Assembly (NCBI RefSeq): GCF_015831355.1
Contig: NZ_JADWYR010000001.1
Span: forward strand, 806,001-870,000
DNA length: 64,000 bases
Direction: 5' to 3'
Source: Panacibacter microcysteis
GTDB taxonomy: Bacteria; Bacteroidota; Bacteroidia; Chitinophagales; Chitinophagaceae
Shown piece by piece: positions 34,490-42,913 of this stretch. Numbering within the stretch: position 1 is the first letter of the stretch; each line of letters starts with the position of its first letter. The position numbers and the translations under genes are program-made. The notes under the pieces are model-generated. The model searched no databases. It worked only from the letters and a program-made list of their open reading frames with translations, and was not told the DNA's origin.

Positions 34490-34867
34490 TTATTTTTTAT
34501 CCCTCTTATAAAAAATCGTTGTAACCACCGCACCCGTTAATGCACCAGCCGTATCTGCAATCATATCAGTAATATCAAAACTTCTTGTGGGAGCGATGTG
34601 TTTTTGTACGTACTCCATGGCAACACCATATAAAACTGACAAAATAATAATCACGGTCAAAAACACATTTCTGTTCACCTGCGTGTTCAGCGGCAGTGCC
34701 CATAAAAAAACCAATATTGCAAAAAGACCTGTATGAATCCATTTATCAAAAAATAGTATCTCGAACCATTCATTGGCAGGAATATCAGACCCGGGCATTA
34801 TAAGCAAAATAAATATTACAAATACCCACATTATTCCCGGTAAAAATTTTGTTACGGCAACTTTCAT
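34490..34867 (-). CDS. VanZ-like membrane protein
   Basis: About 125 residues from MKVAVTKFLPGIMWV, with four membrane segments: FLPGIMWVFVIFILLIMPG, IHTGLFAILVFLWALPL, VFLTVIIILSVLYGVAMEY and MIADTAGALTGAVVTTIFY. The pattern DKWIHTGLFAIL and YVQKHIAPTRSFDITDMIADTAGAL is the VanZ-like family, whose members occur far from vancomycin resistance and have unclear roles. The frame is open to 34915; the inner ATG fits the family better. Confidence 0.8.
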   Translation of the reverse strand: MKVAVTKFLPGIMWVFVIFILLIMPGSDIPANEWFEILFFDKWIHTGLFAILVFLWALPLNTQVNRNVFLTVIIILSVLYGVAMEYVQKHIAPTRSFDITDMIADTAGALTGAVVTTIFYKRDKK

Positions 34868-35196
34868 ATAGGCAAAACTAAAGAAAGGGCCACTAAAAAG
34901 CAGCCCTTTATTCATCTTAAAAAACCCCGCTATTTTGAAGTACGTTAATGCTGCCTTATATACGGAAAACCATAACCAATGGTTTTACATTAATTTTAAT
35001 AATATATTATTAATTTAGATATATGTTGTTTTGTTTCCCTTTCCCCTCTCTAATCTAATTGTCTTTAGAATTTATCCACACAAATACCATATTATATAAA
35101 AATATTTGAGTGATTTTCGCCATCTATTGAATAAAAATGTATTTTTATACCACTATTTGTTATATTATAATTTTCTTAATTTGAAATTCCCTCTAA
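34868..35196. other. AT-rich gap upstream of the first amt gene
   Basis: 329 bases of very AT-rich sequence between divergent genes. It must hold the amt promoter, but no clean TAnnTTTG element stands out, and I see no gene. A GTGATTTTCG string at 35112 resembles only part of the dyad found elsewhere. Confidence 0.4.
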
Positions 35197-36582
35197 ATGA
35201 AAAAAATCAGCTTTAAACAAATTGCGCCATTCCTCGTACTTGTTGTAGTGGCAATCGGAAGCATTTTTGTTCCCTCGTTTTCAGCTTATGACGACAAAGG
35301 CACCTATAGTGCAGCAGATACGGCCTGGCTAATAGTAGCCACCGCGCTTGTGTTCTTAATGACTCCCGGTCTTGCATTCTTTTACGGAGGCATGGTGCAC
35401 AGAAAAAATGTGCTCTCGACTATGATCAAAAGCCTGATTGCCGCTGGTATCGTGAGTGTTATATGGGTAGTGGTAGGTTACAGTTTATGCTTTGGTTCAG
35501 ACATAGGCGGCTTCATTGGCAACCCAGCTGATCACTTTTTCTTTAAAGGAATTGCATCGGGCGCCCCATGGACTTTTGCGCCAACAATCCCGCTAACTCT
35601 TTTTGCATTGTTCCAGTTAATGTTCGCAATCATTACACCGGGACTGGTAGTTGGTGCAGTTGCAGAAAGAATACGCTTTACAGCTTACGTGTTATTCAGT
35701 GTTTTGTTTTGTATTCTTGTATACGCGCCGTTAGCGCATTGGTCATGGCACCCGGAAGGTTTTCTGGCAAAGATGGGCGCTCTTGACTTTGCAGGCGGAA
35801 CAGTTGTGCATATTTCTGCCGGCTGCGCAGCACTTGCCGGTGCAATGGTTTTAAAACGCAGAAAGGTTCACATGGCACAGGAAGAGATACCACCTGCCAA
35901 TATACCTTACGTACTTATAGGAACAGGTCTTCTTTGGTTTGGCTGGTTTGGTTTTAATGCAGGATCTGCCGTTGCGGCAAATGCCCTTTCGGTTTCGGCT
36001 TTTGCCACTACTAATACCGCTGCCGCTGCTGCAGGTTTATCCTGGATGTTTTTTGATGTAATGAAAGGTAAAAAACCTTCTGTGTTGGGTTTTTGTATTG
36101 GGGCAGTTGTAGGCCTGGTTGCTATTACTCCCGCTGCTGGTTTTGTAGCAATTCCGCAAAGCATCTTTATTGGTGTGGTTGCAGCCATCATTTCAAACGT
36201 TGCTGTGTACGTTAAATCTAAATCCAAGCTTGATGATACATTGGATGTGTTCCCATGCCACGGTATTGGCGGCATTGTAGGTATGTTAATGACAGGATTG
36301 TTTGCTACTAAAAGCGTAAACCCTGCGGGCAATGACGGATTATTCTATGGAAATCCCGCTTTCTTTTTTACGCAATTAAAAGCAATGCTTATTGCGGTTT
36401 CTTACAGCTTTGTTGTTTCTTACCTGATATTTAAATTTATCAACTTCATTTTACCACTCCGGGTAAGTGAGGAAGAAGAAGAAGCAGGCCTTGATGCGAG
36501 CCAGCATAATGAGAAATATTTGCAAGGCACACTGCTCGTAAATACAAACGGCACTATAACAGAAAAAACTGTAGAAGGCTAA
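35197..36582 (+). CDS. amt: ammonium transporter (Amt family), first copy
   Basis: Trimeric ammonium channel of about 461 residues with 11 membrane segments. Family marks are ADTAWLIVATALVFLMTPGLAFFYGG, GFIGNPADHFFFKG, FAGGTVVHISAGCAALAGAM with the first pore His, IGTGLLWFGWFGFNAGSA, and FPCHGIGGIVGM with the second pore His (segments given in part). A cytoplasmic tail of about 30 residues follows. No glnK gene is adjacent, which is unusual for bacterial amtB. About 67% of residues appear shared with the second copy by eye. Confidence 0.93.
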   Translation: MKKISFKQIAPFLVLVVVAIGSIFVPSFSAYDDKGTYSAADTAWLIVATALVFLMTPGLAFFYGGMVHRKNVLSTMIKSLIAAGIVSVIWVVVGYSLCFGSDIGGFIGNPADHFFFKGIASGAPWTFAPTIPLTLFALFQLMFAIITPGLVVGAVAERIRFTAYVLFSVLFCILVYAPLAHWSWHPEGFLAKMGALDFAGGTVVHISAGCAALAGAMVLKRRKVHMAQEEIPPANIPYVLIGTGLLWFGWFGFNAGSAVAANALSVSAFATTNTAAAAAGLSWMFFDVMKGKKPSVLGFCIGAVVGLVAITPAAGFVAIPQSIFIGVVAAIISNVAVYVKSKSKLDDTLDVFPCHGIGGIVGMLMTGLFATKSVNPAGNDGLFYGNPAFFFTQLKAMLIAVSYSFVVSYLIFKFINFILPLRVSEEEEEAGLDASQHNEKYLQGTLLVNTNGTITEKTVEG

Positions 36583-36600
36583 AATATTTTTTAATTTTTC

Positions 36601-36633
36601 TAAGAAAAGGTATGCAAAGCATACCTTTTCTTA
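36601..36633 (+). terminator. terminator after the first amt gene
   Basis: A 15-bp perfect stem TAAGAAAAGGTATGC and its complement with a 3-base loop, 18 bases after the stop. The T-rich part of the stem's right arm replaces a separate T run. Confidence 0.75.
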
Positions 36634-36770
36634 TATATAATATATACTAATATTAAAAGTAATAACCTTATGCCTTAATAATTAATGATATAATCCGACA
36701 AAGGCGCAGAAATGTACACATTATAAAATAATTTATATATACTTCTCGAATAAAAATCAGTTCTTTTAGA

Positions 36771-36778
36771 TATATTTG
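36771..36778 (+). promoter_or_regulatory. candidate promoter of the porin gene
   Basis: TATATTTG fits TAnnTTTG. The long leader of about 168 bases leaves room for regulation at the RNA level, though no known riboswitch was seen. Confidence 0.4.
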
Positions 36779-36952
36779 AATAATAAAAATTAACATTATA
36801 GATTTTCAACATAATTTGCCAATTGGTTGGAAATTATCAAAGACCGAAACTGACACCAAACCACCTGACGATTGCTTGAGATAGATGTGTAAGCATTTAA
36901 CCATATGAAAATTCTTATGGCTCTATTTTGTTTAACGTTTAAATCAAGTTAC

Positions 36953-38014
36953 ATGCTAAGGAAAACTCTCTCCATTGCTTTTTTGATGTCAACTGCTGTA
37001 CCCCTTTTTTCACAGGATTCTACAAGTACTGCCGAGCCGCCTTTAAAAATTTCTGGTTATGTGGATGCTTATTACCGCTACAATTTTAGCGATCCTAAAG
37101 AAAGTTTCAACACCGGTGGTACCAGCTTTACTAATTCGCAAAACTCTTTCCAGTTGGGCATGGCTTCTTTAAAAGCCGAATACAGCACGGGAAAAGTAAG
37201 TGTTGTTGCCGATCTCGGTTTCGGACCGAGAGCAAAAGAATTTTCTTATGCTGACCCTGATTACCTGGTACCCGTGAAACAGGCGTTTGTATCTTATGCT
37301 CCCTCAGAGGCTGTGAAGTTCACAATTGGTAAATGGTCTACGCATATTGGGTACGAACTGGTAGATCCCGCATTGAACAAAAATTACAGCATGTCTTATA
37401 TGTTTTCTTACGGACCATTTACACATACAGGTATCAAAGCTGATTTCACGCTGGGCAAGGGTAACGGGTTAATGATCGGTATCGCAAACCCTACAGATGT
37501 AACCGCACCTTCGTCCGCCCCCACAAAAACATTGCTCGGGCAGTTTAGCCATGTAGGAGACAAATTCTCTGCTTATCTTAACTACCAGGGCTATTTTGGT
37601 GCGAAAGCAAGCTTACCGTCTGCATCCAACCTTAACCAGTTGGGGTTAACACTGATTGGAACATTGAGCGACAAATTCAGCATTGGGTATGATGGCACTA
37701 TACAATCTGTAAAAAATGAGGAAGCAGATGAAACACAAAGCTGGTGGGGCTCCGCACTTTATTTCAATTTCATGCCTACAGATAAATTTGGCCTATGCTT
37801 ACGCACTGAATACTTTGGCGATGAAAAATATGCCTTAAAAACAGGCGCCGATATTTTCCAAAGTACCCTGTCTGCCAATTTTAAAATCGGCAATCTTCTT
37901 ATCATTCCCGAAATAAGGATCGATAACGCTTCCAAAGAAATATTTGAAAAAGGAGACGGTGGAAGCTCTAAAACAACTGCTACAGGAATACTTGCAGCTG
38001 TATTTACATTCTAA
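36953..38014 (+). CDS. outer membrane beta-barrel porin
   Basis: 353 residues, signal peptide MLRKTLSIAFLMSTAVPLFS, then a barrel of the porin type that begins KISGYVDAYYRYNFSDP and has many alternating strands (VSVVADLGFGPRAKEF, FTIGKWSTHIGYELVDP), ending in LAAVFTF with a C-terminal Phe. The group (OmpBB_2-like) is found in Bacteroidota next to transporters for anions or small solutes. Standing between two amt genes, it probably lets ammonium or a related solute cross the outer membrane. Start chosen at the second ATG, since the first leads into a poor signal peptide. Confidence 0.8.
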   Translation: MLRKTLSIAFLMSTAVPLFSQDSTSTAEPPLKISGYVDAYYRYNFSDPKESFNTGGTSFTNSQNSFQLGMASLKAEYSTGKVSVVADLGFGPRAKEFSYADPDYLVPVKQAFVSYAPSEAVKFTIGKWSTHIGYELVDPALNKNYSMSYMFSYGPFTHTGIKADFTLGKGNGLMIGIANPTDVTAPSSAPTKTLLGQFSHVGDKFSAYLNYQGYFGAKASLPSASNLNQLGLTLIGTLSDKFSIGYDGTIQSVKNEEADETQSWWGSALYFNFMPTDKFGLCLRTEYFGDEKYALKTGADIFQSTLSANFKIGNLLIIPEIRIDNASKEIFEKGDGGSSKTTATGILAAVFTF

Positions 38015-38078
38015 CCCGCCTGTTGCATTCCTATGACTACTCAAGACCACCTTTTTTCGTAATTAAATCACACCTTTT

Positions 38079-39395
38079 ATGAAAAGTACAAGTCCGGTCC
38101 CGTTTATTCTTCTGACTGTAATTTCTATTGCAGGAATATTCATACCGCTTACTGCGGATTTTGATGGGTCTAAAGTGTATAACATGGCAGACATATCATG
38201 GATGCTCATTTCATCAGCGCTGGTTTTATTAATGACGCCAGGTTTGTCTTTCTTCTATGGCGGCATGGTAAGCAAGAAAAATGTGATCTCTACGATGTTG
38301 CAAAGCTTTATTGCAACAGGTCTCATCAGTGTATTATGGGTTGTAATAGGTTTTAGCCTTGCATTCGGGTCCTCTATCGGTGGCTTTATCGGAAGTCCCT
38401 CTGAATTTTTTATGATGAAAGGGCTTAATGGTCACGAAGCCTGGAGCCTTGCCCCAAGCATCCCCATCCTTTTATTTGCCCTGTTTCAAATGAAGTTTGC
38501 CATTATCACACCAGCACTTGTGGTTGGTGCTACGGCAGAAAGAATAAGATTTACCTCGTATGTTCTTTTTATGATACTGTTTAGCCTGTTTATTTATTCC
38601 CCTCTGGCACACTGGACATGGCATCCCGACGGGATTTTGTTCAAAATGGGGGTACTGGATTTTGCAGGCGGAACAGTGGTGCACATCTCCGCCGGTTGTG
38701 CCGCACTTGCCGGAGCGCTGGTATTGAAAAGAAGAAAAGCGCATATGCTGAAAGAAGAGGTTAAACCTGCAAGAATACCTTATGTGTTATTAGGAACAGG
38801 CCTGCTTTGGTTTGGCTGGTTCGGCTTTAACGCTGGTTCTGCACTCGCTGCCAATAGCCTTGCAGTTACAGCCTTTGCCAATACAAATACCGCATCTGCA
38901 GCAGCAGGACTTGCCTGGATATTCTTTGACGCACTTAAAGGCAGAAAACCTTCTGCACTGGGCTTTTGCATAGGTGCTGTTGTAGGCCTCGTTGCTATTA
39001 CGCCGGCGGCCGGTTTTGTCGGATTACCACAAAGTATTTTTATTGGCTTTATTGGTGCTATTTGTTCCAATATCGCAGTTTACTGGAAAGGCAAAACCAC
39101 AATCGATGATACGCTGGATGTGTTCCCCTGTCATGGCATTGGTGGTATTGTTGGAATGATTCTTACGGGCGTCTTTGCAAATAAAAGCATCAATGCTGCA
39201 GGCAACGACGGGTTGCTGTATGGTGGTACAGAATTTTTCTTTCACCAGTTGCTCGGCTGCGTTATTGTGGTAGTGTTCGCTTTTGTAATGGGTTTAATTC
39301 TGTTCAAAGTGGTAGATATCATTCACCCACTTCGCGTAACTGACCAGGAAGAAGAAATTGGCCTCGACGTTTCACAACATGATGAAAAATTATAA
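38079..39395 (+). CDS. amt: ammonium transporter (Amt family), second copy
   Basis: 438 residues, closely similar to the first copy, with the same pore His motifs (FAGGTVVHISAGCAALAGAL and FPCHGIGGIVGM). It differs mainly in the N-terminal 30 residues and in a shorter C-terminal tail ending DVSQHDEKL. It starts 65 bases after the porin gene and is very likely cotranscribed with it, while the first amt gene has its own terminator. The first segment (PFILLTVISIAGIFIPLTAD) may act as a signal peptide. Confidence 0.93.
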   Translation: MKSTSPVPFILLTVISIAGIFIPLTADFDGSKVYNMADISWMLISSALVLLMTPGLSFFYGGMVSKKNVISTMLQSFIATGLISVLWVVIGFSLAFGSSIGGFIGSPSEFFMMKGLNGHEAWSLAPSIPILLFALFQMKFAIITPALVVGATAERIRFTSYVLFMILFSLFIYSPLAHWTWHPDGILFKMGVLDFAGGTVVHISAGCAALAGALVLKRRKAHMLKEEVKPARIPYVLLGTGLLWFGWFGFNAGSALAANSLAVTAFANTNTASAAAGLAWIFFDALKGRKPSALGFCIGAVVGLVAITPAAGFVGLPQSIFIGFIGAICSNIAVYWKGKTTIDDTLDVFPCHGIGGIVGMILTGVFANKSINAAGNDGLLYGGTEFFFHQLLGCVIVVVFAFVMGLILFKVVDIIHPLRVTDQEEEIGLDVSQHDEKL

Positions 39396-39416
39396 AAAAC
39401 CTGACCTCTGAAATCA

Positions 39417-39445
39417 AAGGCTGCCCCTTCGGGCAGCTTTTTTTT
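39417..39445 (+). terminator. terminator after the second amt gene
   Basis: A 7-bp GC-rich stem GCTGCCC / GGGCAGC with loop CTTC and eight T, 25 bases after the stop. Confidence 0.9.
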
Positions 39446-39450
39446 ATTGA

Positions 39451-39502
39451 GTTGCCGGCATTTGGTTAGTATGGCATCGCCTGTTGTGTCACTCACTTGT
39501 AC
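39451..39502 (-). repeat. dispersed intergenic repeat, type B head
   Basis: Exact type B head on the minus strand with the AGGCGATGCCAT tail; it begins just behind the amt terminator. Confidence 0.9.
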
Positions 39503-39685
39503 TGTATAACTTTTTTCAGCAGTGATAACCGGCCCTTGAAAAATTATGGTGGAAGCAAGAAATAAAGAAAAGGTATTATTTGGCAACCATTGTTAGAACA
39601 TATATTCTGTCTTATGATCATGATGAACCCGAATAGCTTTACATTTGCGTCTTTCTAAACGAAGGCCGCCATTTTGTATACTTTT

Positions 39686-40594
39686 ATGAAAAGAAACATA
39701 GTCTTTCTCTCTAACCCTATTTCTGGCGGTGCCAAAAAAGATAATGCCCTCAAACAAATTGAAGAAACCTGCAAACAACAGGCGATACAGTTTGAGATCC
39801 TGCCAACTGTGGCTTCGGGCAACTACGATTTTCTAAGAACAAAAATTCACGACGAAAAAGTTACTGATATTGTTATCATTGGCGGCGATGGCTCGGTGAA
39901 CCAGGTAGTTCAATCCTTACACCAGGAAAAGGTTAAGTTTGGTATTATACCTTTTGGCAGTGGAAATGGTTTTGCCTTAGCTGCAGGTATTCCAAAAAAT
40001 ATTACCCGTGCTATCAATATCATACTGGAAGGGAACGCGTCGGTCGTAGATGCTTTCATGGTAAACGACCAGTTCTCCTGTATGCTCAGCGGTGTTGGCT
40101 TCGACGCTAAAGTGGCCCACGACTTTGCCACTAAAAGCAGCCGGGGTTTAATTACCTATACACAACAAAGCATTATCAATTTTTTTAAAGCACACCCTTA
40201 CCAGTTTGAGGTGGCAGTAGATGGCTTTTCATTTTTTACAGAAGCGTTTTTTATCAGCGTTGCCAACGCCAACCAGTTTGGCAACAATGTAACCATTGCT
40301 CCAAAAGCCAGTTTAAACGATGGCATGCTCGATGTGGTTATTGTACAGAAAATGAACAAGGCTAAATTGCCATTCGCCATTTTAAAGCAATTAAGGGGCA
40401 ATAATAAAATGCAGCAATTGGTGGAAGATATGAGCAAGAAAAACATACTTTACTTTCAAACAAACAAAATAACTATCAACAACATAAAACACGCGCCACT
40501 GCACATTGACGGAGAGCCAAAAGAAACGGCAGAAAAAATAACGTTCGAGGTAATCAGAGATTGCTTTGAACTCCTGCAACCTTCAACCAACTAA
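39686..40594 (+). CDS. diacylglycerol kinase family lipid kinase
   Basis: 302 residues of the DagK/YegS type. The nucleotide-binding motifs are VFLSNPISGGAKKDN at the start, IVIIGGDGSVNQVVQSL with GGDG, and FGIIPFGSGNGFALAAGIP; the later LHIDGEPKE matches the C-terminal lipid-kinase signature. It should phosphorylate a lipid such as diacylglycerol or a sphingoid base; the substrate is not set by sequence. I start at 39686; the frame is open from a TTG 12 bases earlier. Confidence 0.88.
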   Translation: MKRNIVFLSNPISGGAKKDNALKQIEETCKQQAIQFEILPTVASGNYDFLRTKIHDEKVTDIVIIGGDGSVNQVVQSLHQEKVKFGIIPFGSGNGFALAAGIPKNITRAINIILEGNASVVDAFMVNDQFSCMLSGVGFDAKVAHDFATKSSRGLITYTQQSIINFFKAHPYQFEVAVDGFSFFTEAFFISVANANQFGNNVTIAPKASLNDGMLDVVIVQKMNKAKLPFAILKQLRGNNKMQQLVEDMSKKNILYFQTNKITINNIKHAPLHIDGEPKETAEKITFEVIRDCFELLQPSTN

Positions 40595-40614
40595 TAGCCT
40601 ATTGGCAAACTGGC

Positions 40615-41691
40615 TTATTTAATATCAAAGTCTATAACAACTTTCTCTGATACCGGGTGTGCCTGGCAGGTAAGAATATACCCTTCTTCCACTTCTTCCG
40701 GCTCCAGCCCCCAATGTACATCCATCGTTACCTCCCCTTCAAGCAACCTTGCTTTACATGTACAGCAAACGCCGCCTTTGCAACTGTACGGAAGGTCTGC
40801 ACCTTGTTTTGCAGCTGCGTCCAATACTGTATCATCGCTGTTAAAAGGAATATCAAAGTTAAATGCAATACCATCCAGTTTTACTGTTACATGGCTTTTA
40901 GCACTATTATCTGTATTGGAATGCTGAACTTTTTTAGGCTTGTTACTGCCAGCAGTTGTAAACAATTCGAAATGTATTTTCTTTTGGTCTACACCCTGCT
41001 CCCGAAGGTAATCCCTCACACTAAATATCATTTCTTCCGGGCCACAGATAAAAAACTCATCTGCTTTAATATTAAGCAGTTTGCTAAAAAGCATGGCACA
41101 TTTTGCTGCATCTATACGTCCGTAATTGATTTCTGCATCTGTTTTTTCCCGGCTTAGGTTATGTATCATCCTAAACCTGTTGATGTACCTGTTTTTTAAG
41201 GCCTCCAGTTCTTCTTTAAAAATAATGGAAGACCTGTTCCTGTTGCCATATACAAGTGTTACATTACTGTGTGGCTCCAGCAATAATACGCTTCTTACAA
41301 TCGAAAGCACCGGCGTTATGCCGCTGCCTGCGGCAAAAAAGATATAAGATTTTTTATGTGCAGCATCCAGCTCTGTAAAAAAATGACCCATGGGTGGCAT
41401 CAGTTCCAGCTCATCGCCAGGCTGTAAAGTTCCGTTGGCAAAAGAAGAAAATATACCATTATCAACTTTCTTTACGGCAACCTTCCATTCATTATCCAGT
41501 GGTGAACTGCACAATGAATAAGAGCGTCTAACTTCCTCTCCGTTTATAAAAGTACGCATGGCTATATGCTGGCCATGTTTGTATGCGAATTTTTCAGCCA
41601 GTGGCTGGGGTATATCAAATGTAATAGATACACAATCTTCTGTTTCCCGGTTTATTTTCTTTACACGTACCTTCTCAAAATGAACAGACAT
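40615..41691 (-). CDS. PaaE-like ferredoxin-type oxidoreductase
   Basis: 358 residues: an FAD-binding ferredoxin-reductase domain (GQHIAMRTFINGEEVRRSYSL in part; RSYS holds FAD), an NAD-binding domain (FFAAGSGITPVLSIV), and a C-terminal plant-type 2Fe-2S domain with SCKGGVCCTCKARLLEG and a later CQAHP that supplies the cluster ligands. The order matches PaaE, the reductase of the phenylacetyl-CoA monooxygenase, but the paaABCD genes are absent here. It may instead serve another oxygenase or desaturase. Confidence 0.83.
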   Translation of the reverse strand: MSVHFEKVRVKKINRETEDCVSITFDIPQPLAEKFAYKHGQHIAMRTFINGEEVRRSYSLCSSPLDNEWKVAVKKVDNGIFSSFANGTLQPGDELELMPPMGHFFTELDAAHKKSYIFFAAGSGITPVLSIVRSVLLLEPHSNVTLVYGNRNRSSIIFKEELEALKNRYINRFRMIHNLSREKTDAEINYGRIDAAKCAMLFSKLLNIKADEFFICGPEEMIFSVRDYLREQGVDQKKIHFELFTTAGSNKPKKVQHSNTDNSAKSHVTVKLDGIAFNFDIPFNSDDTVLDAAAKQGADLPYSCKGGVCCTCKARLLEGEVTMDVHWGLEPEEVEEGYILTCQAHPVSEKVVIDFDIK

Positions 41692-41795
41692 ATGTTATTG
41701 CAGTTTGTATTATTTAGGGAATGACAGGAAAAATAAAGTACTGTTGCTGTTTGATGAGCAATGACTTTGCCCGGGGTGCTGCCCGTAGATATATA

Positions 41796-41854
41796 GTACA
41801 AGAGTGCGACGCAACGGAAGCTTAATGCTTTTGCTGCAGCCCGGTACAAAAAAA
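41796..41854 (+). repeat. dispersed intergenic repeat, type A head
   Basis: Exact type A head; tail ends GCAGCCCGGTACAAAAAAA and runs directly into the TetR stop codon. Confidence 0.9.
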
Positions 41855-42445
41855 TTACTTCTTTAAACCATCTATAAGTATGGTAACCATATTTTCTTCC
41901 AGCTCTTCACCACTTATTTTGTGTGTACTGCGGTGCCAGGATTCTATGCCACCGATTGCATGCAAAATAATAAGTACAGCAGTTGAGGCGTCAATCTTAT
42001 TGATCTGCCCCTGCTCTATACCCTGTTGAATAATTGAAGCAAAACGTTTGCGGTAACTGCGGCGCTGGTTCTGGTAATTGGAGAAATATGGCTCAGAAAG
42101 ATAACGCCATTCGCGGTCGTTTACATACACTTCTTCGAAGTTTTCGATCATCTGCTTTATGTGAAAGCGAATAAGCGCTTCGAGTTTTTGTATTGCCGGT
42201 TCGTTCGATGCTTCTACGGTAGAAATGTGATCGAAAAAAATGTTGGCAACATTAAAACAAATGTCGTGCAGCAGTTCGGCTTTAGAGCGAATGTGGTTGT
42301 AGAGGCTGGCAGCTTCAACACCAACTTTTACGGCGAGGTCTCGCATGCTGGCTGCCTTGTAACCTTTTTCGCGAAAGAGTTTTGCAGATGCTTTTAGAAT
42401 TACTTCCTTGCGGGATACGTCTTTTTCAGTTTGTATTCTTGCCAT
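41855..42445 (-). CDS. TetR/AcrR family transcriptional regulator
   Basis: 196 residues. The N-terminal helix-turn-helix is clear: ILKASAKLFREKGYKAASM followed by RDLAVKVGVEAASLYNHIRSK. The remaining ligand-binding part has no named subfamily. The reductase gene lies downstream on the same strand, 163 bases away, beyond a dispersed repeat. In Bacteroidota TetR genes next to paaE-like genes control aromatic-acid or fatty-acid degradation; this is suggestive only. A -7 element lies four bases before the ATG, which would make the mRNA nearly leaderless. Confidence 0.9.
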   Translation of the reverse strand: MARIQTEKDVSRKEVILKASAKLFREKGYKAASMRDLAVKVGVEAASLYNHIRSKAELLHDICFNVANIFFDHISTVEASNEPAIQKLEALIRFHIKQMIENFEEVYVNDREWRYLSEPYFSNYQNQRRSYRKRFASIIQQGIEQGQINKIDASTAVLIILHAIGGIESWHRSTHKISGEELEENMVTILIDGLKK

Positions 42446-42449
42446 GCAG

Positions 42450-42457
42450 CAAAAATA
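42450..42457 (-). promoter_or_regulatory. promoter -7 element of the TetR gene
   Basis: On the minus strand TATTTTTG fits TAnnTTTG, with only CTGC before the ATG. The predicted start site falls at the start codon. Confidence 0.4.
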
Positions 42458-42500
42458 ACATTCATTAGTAGAATTTTTGGTCTTTTATTTTATTTTGAAG

Positions 42501-42548
42501 CAGGCTTTCGCCTAAGTATTTGGCTGAAGTTGTGTCACTCACTTGTAC
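42501..42548 (-). repeat. dispersed intergenic repeat, type B head
   Basis: Exact type B head on the minus strand. It separates the cytochrome gene from the TetR gene. A degraded plus arm may lie at 42548-42577. Confidence 0.85.
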
Positions 42549-42578
42549 GTCCGGTTCTTTATGCAGCATTGCACAACC

Positions 42579-42911
42579 TTACTTTCCTTTTACAGCCACC
42601 AGGTATTGCACAATTTCTTTGGCAGCAGAATCGCTTATGGGTGCGCCAAAAGTCTTTTGCATTTTGGTTACTATAGCTGCCCATGTTTTTTCAGGTAAAG
42701 CTGGCTGCATTTGTACATAACGGCCAGAATGGCAACTCATGCAATTAGCCTGGAAACTATTATAACCCGGTGCCTGCGGCATGACGGTTTGAAATGCATT
42801 AAGATCTGTAACTGCAGCAGCAGGCTTTTCAGCTTCATGCTGACTGTTACCTTTACAGGCAAACCATATTACTGATGCTAATACAAAAAAAACAAAGCTG
42901 GTTTTTTGCAT
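42579..42911 (-). CDS. cytochrome c lipoprotein (SorB-like subunit)
   Basis: 110 residues with a lipoprotein signal (lipobox WFAC, about residues 16-19) and one class I heme c site, CMSCH, followed by SGRYVQMQP; the distal Met lies further on. It starts two bases after the stop of the molybdopterin oxidoreductase gene and is surely cotranscribed. In SorAB the cytochrome takes electrons from the molybdenum subunit, which fits here. Confidence 0.85.
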   Translation of the reverse strand: MQKTSFVFFVLASVIWFACKGNSQHEAEKPAAAVTDLNAFQTVMPQAPGYNSFQANCMSCHSGRYVQMQPALPEKTWAAIVTKMQKTFGAPISDSAAKEIVQYLVAVKGK

Positions 42912-42913
42912 GG

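Larger units (their letters stand above)
36583..36952. other. 370-bp gap between the first amt gene and the porin
   Basis: Holds a terminator, very AT-rich sequence and a -7 element at 36771-36778 with a predicted 5' leader of about 168 bases before the porin ATG. I see no gene in it. Confidence 0.5.
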
